Source of the DNA: Branchiostoma floridae
Taxonomy: Eukaryota; Chordata; Leptocardii; Amphioxiformes; Branchiostomatidae
Direction of reading: 5' to 3'
NCBI RefSeq assembly: GCF_000003815.2
Contig: NC_049986.1
Location: 11,113,827 to 11,177,826 of the forward strand
DNA: 64,000 bases
Shown here: one piece after another, positions 9,600 to 22,300 of the stretch
Layout of the letters: the number at the start of each line of letters is the position of its first letter
Position numbering within the stretch: position 1 is the first letter of the stretch
Translations under genes and position numbers: made by a program
The notes under the pieces: model-generated
Databases searched by the model: none
The model's input: only the letters and a program-made list of their open reading frames with translations
Told to the model about the DNA's origin: nothing

Positions 9600-11335
9600 C
9601 ATTTGAATAAATATCTAGTGCACCATTTTACCAAAATTTAGGTCATTTGGTTTTAAAACCAGAGCACAAGAGCCAAAAGTGTACTTTTTGGTCATAAAAT
9701 GGCCAAATAATCGCAAAATTAAGCATTTTGTTGTACTGTATGCCTCAACTGTTAATGAATCCATGTGCGCATATGTCTAGGGCACTCCTATACTAAATTT
9801 CAGGTCATCCGGTTCTAAAACCAAGGTACAGGAGCCAAAAGTGTCCTTTTTGGTCAAAAAATGACCAAAAAATCGCAAAAATAAGCATTTCGTTATACTG
9901 TACACCAAAAGTAGTATTGAATTTATATGGGGGAATTATCAAGGCACATCTGTGCCAAATTTCAGCTCATTCGGTTATAATACCAGGGTACAGGGGGCCC
10001 AAATATACAGTTTTGGTCTTAAGATGACCAAAAAACCTTAATAAAATCATTTTAAAGGCAGATATGAAAAAAATGAAAAAAACGTCTGGGGGTATTGGCC
10101 CACTCTACCCTTGTGTCAAATTTCAAGTCAATCAGTTCAGGAACAACGGAGATACCGTGTTCCGAAGATTTGACAGGAGAAAGAAAGAAAGAAAGAAGAA
10201 ACACTAGAAAGGCCGACATTTGCTTGGGAGCAAATACAGCATATTGCAATCCATCTTCATACAATAAAGGACTCTTCCAGAACACCCCAATCTATGCAAA
10301 ATGGACCAGTCTATGTGGCCCATTTCCCATATATAGTGCTAAAGCTACCCCAACACCAAATTCCAGATCAATTGGCTTTCTCATGACACAGGAAGCAAAA
10401 ATGTACATTTTTGGTCAATAATGGCAAAAAATACCAAATTTCACAATTTTTGTTTGACGTACACCATAGGTGTGAATAGAGCCCTGTGGCTACATACCGT
10501 ACGCACCTTCATACCAAATTTCAGACCATTTGGTTTTCATACATAGGCACAAGAGCCAAAACTTAACATTTTTAGTCCATAAATGGCAAAAAATCCCAAA
10601 ATTCAACAATTCAAGGTAATGTATGCCCAAAGTGAAAATGAGGTACTGTGGGCACATGCCAGACACACCTTCATGCCGAATTTCAGGTCATTAGGTTTTC
10701 ATACAAGGGTATAGGAGCCAAAAGTAAACATTTTTAGTCAAAAATGGCCGAAAAACCCAAAATAACTAAATTTTGAAATGATTGATAACAAAAGCGCTAA
10801 TGTGGTCCTGTTGTCATATGTCCAATGCACCTATCTACGAAATTGCAGGTTATTTGGTTCCAATGCAAGGGCATAGGAGCCCAAAATATACATTTTTAGT
10901 CAAAAATGGCCAAAACATCCCAAAATAACTAATTTCTAAGTTATCTATGACAAAAATGTTGATGGGGTCCTGTGGTCATATGCCCAATGCACCTCTGTAC
11001 CAAATTTCAGGCCATTAGGTTGTAATACCAGGGCACAGGGTCCCAAAATATACATAATTGGTCTAAAAATGACCAAAACCCCTAAATATCATAAATTCTA
11101 AGGCCTCTATCAATAAAGTGAAAAAAACACCCGGGGGTATTTGCTATTTCTACCACCCTGCCAAATTTCAGCTCATTTGGTCCAAAAATGAAAAAGTTGA
11201 ATCCATTTGAAGAATTTGACAGGAGAAGAAGAAACTCAGCAAAAACAATATATTGCAATCCCATACTATGTATGGATTGCAATATAACAATATATTTCAC
11301 CATACCTATGGTATGGCTGAAATATAATGAAGCTT
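9600..11335 (+). repeat. Tandem ~160-180-bp repeat array with hairpin terminus (copy 2)
   Basis: Units carry 'aaatttcaggtcattt', 'ggtacaggagccaaaagtgt' and 'ggtcaaaaaatgacc', as in the array at 190-1110. A GA-rich 'tttgacaggagaaagaaag' interrupts at 10168, then further diverged units continue to 11100. The array closes with 'tttgacaggagaagaagaaac' and two palindromes, 'tattgcaatcccatac...gtatggattgcaata' and 'tatttcaccatac...gtatggctgaaata' (11240-11330). There is no coding capacity. Confidence 0.75.
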
Positions 11336-12515
11336 AAAACCCGAATTCGAAGTCCCCCGTGACAAAAACTCCGTAGTGACGGCTCACCGCTCTGTTATTA
11401 CTACAGTTTGCCGCCGTAATATCGCGGCGCTGCCCCTGGACCCCGCCAGGAGCCTTAAGCGGCCCCTGGACCCCGACCCTGATGCTGTGAATCCTGGTGA
11501 GAACACTAGTAGTAATAGTCGGATAAAACCCCACAGAAACGCTAACGTGTCAGTTTGGGGGTCAATCTTAGCACTGAGATATTTCAAGAGGTTTTGACGA
11601 TTTTTTTCGATGTCAAGTTTAGTTTGGGATTTCTTTACCTGGTACGCATTTTATTTACATGACCTTTCCTTGGTAACGTTATCACATTTAACCTATCAGT
11701 TTATCTGGATTCCACGCCACCACTTACACAGGCACAGATGGAAGTATTATGTTGATATTTAAAACTTCGGAACAACTGCCAGACTAATTTCTACCCACGG
11801 TGACATCAATTAGATATTTGCATGTTTCTGGGGTTAAACTCCTTAACTACCTATCGTTGGCCAACTAAATTATCTGAAGATGATGTAGAGGGTGAGGCAA
11901 ACAACTTAGGTATCATGCTGACGTCATTGGCATGCCATTTGCTTGGTTTCATTGGCTGGAACTGTCTAAACAATTGGAAATTCCCATTAAACTGAAAGAC
12001 ATGCTAGCAGTTAACAGCTTGTAACCAGCGCGACGTGATGATGGTTATGCTGTATCATATTTTAAGGGGTTACGTTTCATATGCTTTTGGTTCCGTCTAT
12101 TAGTAATGACAATCTTCGAAAGTCACAAATGCCTTGAGAAAGTCTACTATGCCAACGCCAGTGTATAGAATACTATATGTTACCAATATCATTTAATTTG
12201 CATGCAATCGGCATTACAGTGTTTCTGTACACATGTACAGCACCTAACGATTAAACTGGCCACCTCAGGGTCATGGAACTGAATAAACCCTTTAATGTAT
12301 GTGTTTGCCCAACACTGCGGTATGAAAACCTATGATAGGAACAGTTAAAAATCATTCGCAAATTGAAAACAACAGTACTAGGGCACTGTTTGTGTAATCT
12401 TGGAAGATATATAAGTAATCAAGAAAGGTGATAAGACGCGTTTTAGTACACAGATGTGTAATTTGTTTTATACTCAAACACGTACTGTATTCGAAATGAG
12501 CTTGAAAGTTGCAAA
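11336..12515. other. Intergenic, nothing recognised
   Basis: A GC-richer patch (11340-11550) has open frames on both strands but no domain or splice support. The rest is AT-rich and unique in the window. Confidence 0.35.
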
Positions 12516-12870
12516 TGGAATGATTTGGCACGTGTTGAATAAAATAAAGCCAAATTTAACCATTTCATGTGTCTGTCATTCATGTCCAATGTATGTCGAC
12601 ACGCGCAATGAGGGCCGGGATTAGACCCAAAAAACATCTTTTCAGTCATGATCAGACAGACTCTTAAGTTTGTTTAAACGATGATGCAGCAGCAACCTTT
12701 ATCTTGCACAGCTGGTCAAAACTGACGTGACGTCATCGTGCGAAGTACGTACGGACGTTACCCTGGTGAGAGAGGTCATGGGAGTGTGACCTTCAAAACA
12801 CCTGTACAACTCTGTCATTTGAGCATGGTTCCTATATCATAACACATGCATGCTCCGTCGCCTATTTCTG
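12515..12870 (+). repeat. Diverged duplicate of the intergenic block at 18431-18990
   Basis: Two collinear blocks match. 'gtgtctgtcattcatgt' through 'cgggattaga' (12568-12626) matches 18489-18545. 'gacgtgacgtcatcgtg...acgttaccct' through 'cctatatcataa' (12724-12842) matches 18865-18983. In the second location these blocks are the downstream flank of the PLD-like gene and the upstream flank of the PHB-depolymerase-like gene, so part of a roughly 6-kb unit appears to have been duplicated in tandem. No exon of either gene is visible here. Confidence 0.7.
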
Positions 12871-13005
12871 TTAATGATACACCAAATCTGCTTGGAGAAT
12901 ATGTACCGTAGTCTTATGTTTATGTGTAAATCCATATGACACTGACTGTCATCAACTCGGAAATCACTACATAAAAAGGAGTCTTCACATTGCGATTCAA
13001 CTTGT

Positions 13006-13770
13006 TATCTCCATGAAAAATGGAGATATAGTTTTGGGTGTGTGTGTCTGTCTGTCTGTCTGTCTGTGTGTGTCCGGATTTTTGCAGTGAGCATATCTCA
13101 ATAACCTCTCGATGGATTACAATGATATTTGGTTTGTGGGTAGGTGTAGAAAAGACAAAGGTCAAGGTCAATTTTGGGCGCCCTGGTTTGTGACCTTGCA
13201 CTGCAGCAGAAATTCTTTTTTTGGGTCTTTTGAACTGGATGTGCTATGGTCTTAATTTTTGGATGGCAGAGAGCGTATGACATAAGGAATATGTGGTGTA
13301 TATTTGGGCCCTATAGCAGGTTGCTCTGGAACTGCATTGGCATTTTTGTCAAAATCTTCTAAGGAGGATAACTGAAGAAGAAAACGACACATTTACATGA
13401 TATTTGGCATGTAGGTAGCTTAGACAGAGATGCACATCAGAAATTGGGAATTATGCAAACTGACACTTAATTTGCATATTGAATGAGGAAAATCTGTATT
13501 TGCAGTGTTTCCTTTATAGAACTCAAATACATGTTATATTATGTAGTTTGTGGCAGGTGGAACATTAGCAGATACCAATTATGCAAGTTAGTCCCTAATT
13601 TGCATAATTAATGTAAAAGTGCCATAATTCATTGATGTGGTAAATGATTGGACAATCAACATAGTTACCAGCATAGGTTATTTTCAGGTGTACATAACTA
13701 AGCATAGATTATGCATCTGTGCAAGTCATTTACATAATCGGACTATTTCATGGAGATATGAGGTCTCCGA
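13006..13770 (+). mobile_element. Hairpin + TG-microsatellite dispersed element, plus orientation
   Basis: Hairpin 13006-13028 ('tatctccat'/'atggagata'), then 'gtgtgtgtctgtctgtctg', then 'gatatttggtttgtgggtag', 'gacaaaggtcaaggtcaatt' and 'ctggatgtgctatggtctta'. It is followed by 'tttgcataattaat' DNA and a terminal 'catggagatatgagg' at 13751. Collinear with the minus-strand copy at 6990-7840. Confidence 0.65.
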
Positions 13771-15838
13771 ACTCTTGTTTCAGAAGTGTTTGCAATAGTG
13801 CAAGTTTTCATGACCCTTCTAACATATTTGGTCCGCCGTGAAAATGGCCCCTCTCAATCTTCCAAATGATTCTAGATCCATGTGGTGATAATGACTATTA
13901 TCAAGTCGAAAATCTATACGTGAGTCTTGACATTGCCCCTCAAGTTGTTTCAGATGTGTTAGCGAAACGATAGTGCAATTTTCAGAAAGGCGGACCGATT
14001 CTCATCGATCGCCCTCTAAAATATTCGGTCCGCCGTGAAAATCCCCCCTCACAATCTTTCAAAAGGAGTACTGATCTATGTGATGACAATAACTTTTATC
14101 AACTCGGTATGTGTCATGTATAAACTCATGCTGCATGTACTTGATGTTTCCTCTCGATCAGTAAGTTGCAAGTTGTCAGCCACGCACCCTTTGACCACAA
14201 ATGATGTCTATGACAGGGTGCAGGTCGTCCTGTAGCCACGGGGGCTCTTTTATGTCCTGGCCCGACGCAGATATGATTCAGCTCGTACCTTTGCGCACGG
14301 GCACGTGAGTCTGATTATAGCGCACAGGTAAACACGTGGAGTGATTACCGACCAAACGTCGCACCGATTCAACAACTATCTACCACCTAAAAATCAACAA
14401 CACAGCTCGTCCTGAACTACAACAAAACGCTTCTACAGTACTGAGGTAAAATCCTACGTACCTGCACCGACACAATAACCCCACCTACCAATCCATCAAG
14501 CGGCTCTTGAGATATATCTCCCCTTACGTCGTCCGGACCCGAACAGTACCTCCAAAACAATACCTCCAACTTCATGGATGTAAAACTCATGATGGGTTAA
14601 AACAACCCTGTTAATCTATGTTGGCGTATTGCACTAAAAACGTTATGTACAGTAATTTGATAATTTCGTAACCCATTTTCACCCCTCAACTACTGCTGAG
14701 TCAACTATCTAATGAAATTTTTCGTATGTGGATAGCTTTTATTTTAATATCGAAGTCCCCGTCGGCTCCAATGATCAGAAAAAGTAACTTTGTATGTAAA
14801 GCTGTAATTTGCATGTTAGTAGTATCAGTGGGTTTTGAAGCGATCGTGTTTAAAAATCAATATACAAGCTTGGGTACACTGTATAAAGTCCTTGGTCTGC
14901 AAAACAAGACAGGTGACAATTTACCTACGCATGCGCCAAAGGGGCTGAGTCGACAGGTAGTATAAAGGTTTGACCATTTGACAAGAGTGTTCCCGCTGAA
15001 AAGGCTTCCCGCAAAGTCAGTAAGTACACCATTCTTTGAATTAAGCGTTATTCTACCAAATTCAACGTGCATTATGACAACATGGAAATCCTTGATAATT
15101 CACGATGCGATTGTTAGATATTTTCTAACCAATGTAATTCTCAGCAAAGGTGAGACCCCCCCCCCCCCCTCCTCCCCAGATATGTATTGATCTAATGATG
15201 TAGACACTTGATATTCCTTTGCATGATTGTTCTCAGTTAAGGCAAAATAGTTGTCCTGATTAATAGGTTGGTTAGTACACGGAAAAAGTGGGCGTATCCA
15301 TTTGGAGTTTGGCTAGCTCAATTTTGTAGACATGAACGCAAGAAAACCCTTTCTCCTGATTGGTTGAAGAAAGCTGAATATGTTTCACCTGATATCGAAA
15401 CGTCTATCAGTTCACGATGTATACTAGTCCAATGTTTGAATTCCTTCAGAGCCATAGGAAATACATGCTTGCTTGTGAAATATCGTGTCACACCAGAATG
15501 TCATTACGTGCTCTATCTTACAGGAGAATGGTGTTTGCTATATTTGATAACAGGGTCTAAATGTTGGACCGATCAAAGGTTATAATAACATTGTCTTAGC
15601 CTCCTTTGCAGCCTCCTATGACAGCGTGCGCTGGCGTTTATTTTCTGGGAGAGAGTCGATTCCCGATTTGCAACATATGGACCAGTGTCTTATGAGTCAT
15701 AAGGGGTAATATGACTGAAACGTCGTGTTTGGTCCTGTCCGGTAATTATGTCAATCTTTGAAGAGAAAGTCAACTACGTTTCGATTCCTTTGCAGTTTTT
15801 TAGCTACCCAGCAGTGGACTAGTGATCAGAGAAGAACA
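13771..15838. other. Intergenic; possible further decayed copy of the hairpin element
   Basis: Two similar 'ggtccgccgtgaaaat' segments (13832 and 14028) form a short direct duplication about 200 bp apart. 14340-14540 has a faint resemblance to the 'caatccgtccagaggttct' part of the hairpin/CA element. A C-run lies at 15157-15168. No coding exon recognised. Confidence 0.4.
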
Positions 15839-17695
15839 ATGGCAAATACAGGTATGCAAAGGTCATCAGCACTTTTAAAGTCAAATATAGAATCCAGTTT
15901 TGAGGTTGGCTAAAGTATTGATGACAATTGAGTTCCCCTCGAAGATTTGACCTCTTTATGGTTCTTTATTATTACAGTGAATTTTCTGAATGTTAAGTCT
16001 CTGAATTACTGAAGATGACTTCTAGTAGATGCCTTTATAAAGAAAATCACACTTCTGTATTGACTGTTGTGTTACTCCATGCTACTTATCAATATCGTAA
16101 GAGAGTTAACGAAGAAATAAGTTCTCAAATCTTAAAACTAAGGCAAAGCAAAAAAGAAGATAGACTTCACGAGTGACCACGCTGGACCATCGGATGACCA
16201 GACCGGGCCATCAGATGACGAGGCCGGACTATCAAATGTGTTCGCTGACAAGTTGGCACTAACAGAAAGGGTACGTTACGAGATGGCATAGAATCACCAT
16301 ACGCAGTGTTTCATTTAAACATGAAAGACAGGAGCACATCAGTGACGACAATGCAGCGATAAAACAATATAAGTTGTACATGTGTTGTACTATCGTATCA
16401 TGCATACTGTACACATAATATAAAAATTAATTCATAATTCTACATGGTTGCGACATGCACTTACCAATATTGACAGACTTGTTTCCGATGAAGGCTTGTT
16501 TATCTATTTATTGATTGACTGATCATTGGACTATTGTTAGATCTTCCTGAGAAAGAAGGGCTAGAAGTGATCTCAGTAACACTCAAGATTGAAGTGGTCA
16601 ACCGTCATTGTTGCCCGTCATTGTTGTCCCTAATATTTCAGTGTCTTACTATACAATCTGTACATCTGTCTCTTACACCAGGCTGGAGTGCCAGAGTTAC
16701 CGGATAGGCCCGGGCTCTACCATGGTGACGAGATCAAAGAAATGATATCTCACACTCTTAAAGAATGGTGTAAAGACGAAGCCAAACCAGAGATATACAT
16801 CGTCACTCCTTTCCTTGACAGGAAAGGAATGGGTGAGTAACGAATTGTATTTGACAAGACTTACTCTTACCATGGAGCCATAATCCTGACATGGACAGCA
16901 AAGTTAGTTAATCACACATCTCAACGTACATTGTAGTTTTATGTCCCGTTACATTTTTACATTTTAAAGATATTGCCGAGTGAGAATGCCAGTCAACCTG
17001 ATATTCAACATAACAAAATAGCTGACAGTGACTAATGAGACTAATTTGGCCGATGCAAAAAGCATTTCAGAATCATTTTAGAAACTATCGCAGAAGGTAA
17101 TAGATCTTATGTAAGAACTAACAGGTACTACATGTATGCGGAACATTGGGCGCACATTGTACTTGCTCACTGAGTAAGATGTGCTTTTTTGTCCTCTATT
17201 GGTATGCTGTTTAGTCATATCCATACACTGCACCATAACATCTTCTTCTCTTATGTTATGTTAGAAATGATCAAGGATGCGATTAAAGATCGCCAAATCC
17301 AGGCGCTGTATACCCGAGACAAAGACAGTACTCGTACTGATCCTCTGAATCCTGTGGAGACGGGCGGAATCCTCGCGAAAGAGAAGTTCGTTAAACTAAG
17401 AGTTGGTCCTCATCAGGGGCGCTACTACCACTGCAAGTTCGTCGCTGCCAAGTTCACTGACCGTGTGGAGATTCTTATGACAAGTGCTAACCTAACTAGC
17501 CACCACTTCATGCATGAGCAGATAGATTCTGTACATAATAAGTTCAAGGTTACACCTGGGGACTTTGAAGAGAACTACTTAAAGAAATTGGATGGCTACT
17601 CAGAAGACTATAAGTGGGGAAGTAACACTGCAATAGAAGGGAAACCTCCAGCTAAGTGGTCAACAAGAAGGTCACATGTCCCCAAAATGCCCTAA
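15839..17695 (+). CDS. Small single-HKD phospholipase-D-like domain protein
   Basis: Exons: 15839-15851 (ATG), 16143-16270, 16682-16832 and 17265-17695 (TAA). All junctions are GT-AG and frame-consistent, giving 240 residues. After a very short first exon come a lysine run (about 6-10) and a short acidic repeat (GPSDDQTGPSDDEAG). Residues about 48-97 contain a beta strand (EIYIVTPFLDRKG) like the first strand of PLD-like domains. The single HKD-type motif is HxK at H153/K155, D163 and MTSANLT (S171, N173). One motif per chain implies a homodimer, as in the Nuc/mitoPLD class. There is no signal peptide or membrane span. The substrate cannot be told; nuclease and phosphodiesterase are both open. 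AATAAA signals lie at 17694 (overlapping the stop) and 17847. The gene sits 1.7 kb upstream of the PHB-depolymerase-like gene on the same strand. Confidence 0.75.
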
Positions 17696-17846
17696 TAAAT
17701 TTGGCTGGCTAAATTGATTGCCGCTGCAGGGTGTCCAGACCGCTACCGCAGCAGAACAAAACTGACTACTACTAATATGCCAGTCTCTTTTGACACATAT
17801 CTTCTTTCTGCTTCACCTGTGAATACGGAAAAAGCTGCTTTACTTG

Positions 17847-17852
17847 AATAAA
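17847..17852 (+). terminator. Polyadenylation signal AATAAA for the PLD-like gene
   Basis: Canonical hexamer about 150 bp after the stop codon. Another AATAAA overlaps the stop at 17694-17699. Confidence 0.4.
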
Positions 17853-18430
17853 CTGCAAGGTATCAAAGATGGTAGATCTCATGTACACCCTTTACTTTAT
17901 TGATTTATGACTGTTTCAGTCTCACAGAACAGTAACATCTCTGTTGTATATGGTAACGCAGAATTGTGTATGTAGACTGGAACGTTGGTGGTCATGGTTG
18001 GTAAGGTGGCAAAGATATATACAGTGCAATTGATGTTTTGAATTCTGTAATGTAATTCGAATTACCTGTTGTTTCTAACGAATCAGTGACCTGCATAGGA
18101 AATGACAAAGCTACAGAAGAGGTTAAGGTAACCGACAGACTAGGCATACGCTTCTATCATTGATATGCCATAAGTGTTTGTGGCAGTGTGGAGACTTCTT
18201 TGGATGGCCATTGAAGTATAACAATTGTAACTATCTTGTGTAAGCTAATGTCGCACTTGTGTGGCATCTGAAATGTATCATTTTAATATCCAAACTTTGA
18301 CATTTAATGTAATTGTGCATAATGGAGGCAGTAACAGTACTAGTATCCTATTGTACGAATAGAGCATACTACCTGCTTCTCCGATATATGAGTGTTCACA
18401 CTGAACTAGTCAATATGCATGCTGTAGTGT

Positions 18431-18990
18431 TTAACGTTTCTGTTTGTGGCACATGTTGAATAAAAAAGCCCCAAATTTAGCCTTTGGTGTGTCTGTCATT
18501 CATGTTCAGTGTATTTCGACACAAGCAATGATGTACGGGATTAGAGAAAAAAAAAGATACTTTCTGGCAGACAGACTCTTAATGAATTGGAACTTACACG
18601 ATTCTCATCATCCCGCCGGTTTGAACACTAATATATTATGACAGTTTCTTGTTGAGTCAAACGTTTCTGGCAGAATTCTGTACGTTCTAACCCAGGGAAG
18701 ATTAATCACAATAGCTAATTATCAAGCTTTGAAGTCGAATCCATGCTTCTTTCGTTATGCTTTGTCAATAGTATGGTGGAAAAGTGTACATTTTATTTTA
18801 GGTTTCTTTGAGCGGTGATTTTAGCAGCCACATCTACCTTTATCTGGCGCAGGGGGTCAACACTGACGTGGCGTCATCGTGTTACGTACGTACGAACGTT
18901 ACCCTAGCGAGAAAGGTCATGGAAAGGTGACCTTCAAAGCACCTGTACTGTTCCGTCAGTTCAATATGGGTCCTATATCATAATACATCC
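18431..18990 (+). repeat. Second copy of duplicated intergenic block
   Basis: Matches 12515-12870 in two collinear segments (see that entry), with about 200 bp more between them here. Its downstream half is 370 bp upstream of the PHB-depolymerase-like start codon and includes 'gacgtggcgtcatcgtg', a CRE-like TGACG-containing stretch conserved between the copies. It may therefore include that gene's promoter. Confidence 0.65.
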
Positions 18991-19361
18991 TGAATTCGTG
19001 CATGCTCATTCACGATCTCCGAAGATAATAAGCCAAACCTTATCAAATAGACGAAGATAAATCTGTCTTAAGTTACATGTATGTAGCTGTCCCTGTTGTG
19101 TGAAGCAGGGAGGTTAATAAGGATAGAACATTTATCTGGCCATCGCCTTTTGTTGTTAGACTTCTATTGTTTGGTCTGGAATGTTTAAAGAAGGACTTTT
19201 AAAACTTCGATAATCGATCCTTATACTTCCCGTCATGGGATGTTGATTATTTGTAATGCTACTGCACATAATGTTACATCGGGTCGTTGTTTTGAATAAT
19301 TATTCATCGTTAATAGTAGAGCTCTGAGTAGATCATTCAACGGGCGTTTGACAGTGCAGCG

Positions 19362-22300
19362 ATGTTGCTACTGATTTTGTCGACCCTTTTCGCCTTTGGA
19401 TTTGCCGCTGACCCACTTGGTAAGGCACAAAAGAGTATGCTACGAAGTATATGCAAATAAAGTAATGTTTAGTAGGGCTGGGCTTCATTGTACTACATTT
19501 TGTGAATATAGACGTTCAACACTATCTCATGACGTCATCAGCTTTAAAACTGCATTGCATTCTAAATATGTGTGTACAAAGTTTAACATGCAACCTTCTT
19601 GCTTTGGGTCACCAAGTTTTTTTAATTATTGGCATCATATGATTATACCTACTAGCCTGTGCACGTGAATTACGTAAAATACGTATAAATTTTAGTGAAG
19701 ACCAATTGTCTAGGAGCATATTAACCCTCACAATACGTACCCTACGTACTAGATACATATAAACTAGCTAATTGGTGATTGCGATTATTACTGATGAGCT
19801 ATAGAGTACTTCATTCTGATTAAAAAAATTAGGACATTTTCCGTGTGTCCCTCCCGCCCAGAGCCGCTGGGTGCAGACGGGAGCCAGGTGTCAGTGTCCG
19901 GGCTGTCTGCAGGAGCGTGCTTCGCTACTCAGTACCACGTGGCGCACTCAGCAGAGGTGGTGGGGATGGGCTTCATCGCTGGCGGTAACAAACATTCTTA
20001 CATTGACAATATGATACAACAAGTCTCCCTTATGCTAATCCACTCCTCATATCTTTCCACTCTGTAGTATTAAAGTAACTGCGGACGCACACTAAGACAA
20101 ACAAACAAAAAGCACACAGACATATAAACTGATTGAAATAACTCCGTTAAAATCACTCTATATCTAATCACACTAGGGAAAAGCATCATTGTGCATATCA
20201 CTATAATAACGAGAAAGAAATGTGTTTAATGTTATATTTTTTCGTCACAAAATAAAAGAAATATTCTGAGATTTTTATCAGATTTAACCCCTTAAGGTAC
20301 CTACCTAATGAAAAATTGATAAATATGTCCTTCTGCTTAATAGGACTGTATTAAGATGTCACCGGTTATTAAGAAGCTAGCAAACCGCTAAAAGTAGAGA
20401 GAACGCTAACTTCTAGTCAGAGCAAACAGAAAATTGACGACTCAATCAAAAGTGAAAACTGCTTATTTCCCCAGCCCCGTACTGGTGTGCCCAGGGGAAT
20501 CTGAACACTGCCCTGGGGGCCTGTATGAGCAGTCCCGCCGGTATCACAGTGTCCACTCTGGTCTCCAAGACTAACAGTGAACCGGACATCGACGACCCAT
20601 CCAACATGCGGGGGGACCGGGTCTGGCTGTTCGGAAGGACACGGGACACTACCGTCAACCTGTGTACGGTATGATGTCTTCCTGTTTTTATTGAAGTAAT
20701 ATATGGATTCTGGCTACAGACAACAAATGTTTGTTTATATTCATGAAAGCGTTGACGATATGGCCGTAACTGAGTCAATCAACTTCTTACGAGTAGCTCT
20801 TTTCATTCCGCTAATGTCTGCATGCAATGTGTGCGTGTTTATGGAGGAGACAGTAGTAGAGATAACGTAACATTATTGTCCACTGTGTGCGTCTTTGTCC
20901 CGTCACAGCAGCAAAGTCTTAAGATCTATTCTTCTATCCTGTCACAGGTTCCGTACAGAAGACAGAGGAGTATTACCAGTCATTCACAGACGCCACGGAC
21001 ATCTTTTCCAAGTACGACATGGCCGCCGTGCATGGATTCGTAAGTGTCGATCCTCATGTCTTAAACATGCAGTACTGTAGAGATTTATCTCTTCAAGTCT
21101 CAAAGACTTTGATTTTTTAAGTTGTGATGTGGTATACTGTATTCTCTACAAGCAGAAGTTCGATTTGTTTTCGACTTTTCGGACTTTCTGTTTTGCCCAA
21201 TTTTCTTCATGTCCGCAGACAAAATAGAAAGCCCCACAAAATCCTTGAAACACGTCAAAAACAGCTAGCTTGAGCCAAACCTCTGTTTGGAGAATATACA
21301 CCGTCGTTTTACGTTTATGTTTTTCAGTCCCCTGTCCTTATACTTAGCATACAAGACTTGAGCACACGCGTAGTACTAGTACTTTATCCTTGATAAACTA
21401 TTTACATTCCCACCGCCCTGAGTGAAGTACCGACATGTGTTGCTGTTCCCACACACCTGCAGCCGACTGAAGACTACGGTCCGTCCTGTGGTACTACAGC
21501 CTCGGACTACATCAACGACTGTGACTATAACTCTGCATACGAGCTTCTCAACCACATATACGGTGGTTTAGTGGTAAGTAAAATCAAATACAATGTCTTT
21601 CAAAAGATCATTCGTCATTAACTTAGCAATGGGGCGCCAGAATGGTAACAGATACTCTAACTGGTGGTCAAAAATCAATATTTGGCTTCAGATGTCTTGA
21701 AAAATTGCCGTTTTCCACATTGTGCTGCCTCTTTTGGGACGAATATAAAGCTGCATTTGTGGTAAGAAACAATGTATATTGGGTATGCCTGTATGTCTCG
21801 TATAATTTAAAGGAATTATCACGTTTACAAAATGTGTCTCGAATCCTTTAGAGGCCAACACCTGGGAGCGATGTCGCCAGCAGGGGAGAAGTAAGTGTCT
21901 TATTTCTCTATTCTTTTAAATACTAAATGTTAAGTTACATTGTAGTGGTTTTCATTTCTTTCCTTGCCTTGAATAGGAACGACGAGACACATTATAGAGA
22001 TATCAGTTTGCTTTGTCACTGTTGTGATTTTTCGTCTCATGTTACTTTCCCGCTAAAGCTGAAAACCTTCAATCAGAACGAGTTTATCGACGACTCATCA
22101 CCAGGGCTGTTCAACCTGCCGATAGTGGGTAAGCGTCAGCTGATGGACAGTTGGTTAGACTACCTGCAGGCCGGCACGAACCTGTACTGGGACACCGTGG
22201 GCGCCATCACCGACTTCTGGACCGGCTGGATACCAGACTTCGGGACCGGGGATATTGATATCAGTCTGCCTGACTGGACATCGGTAGGGAAGGCGTTATC

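Noticed and set aside
13829..14235. Possible exon near the duplicated 'ggtccgccgtgaaaat'
   Set aside because: No matching splice partner or recognisable domain; the duplication looks repetitive.
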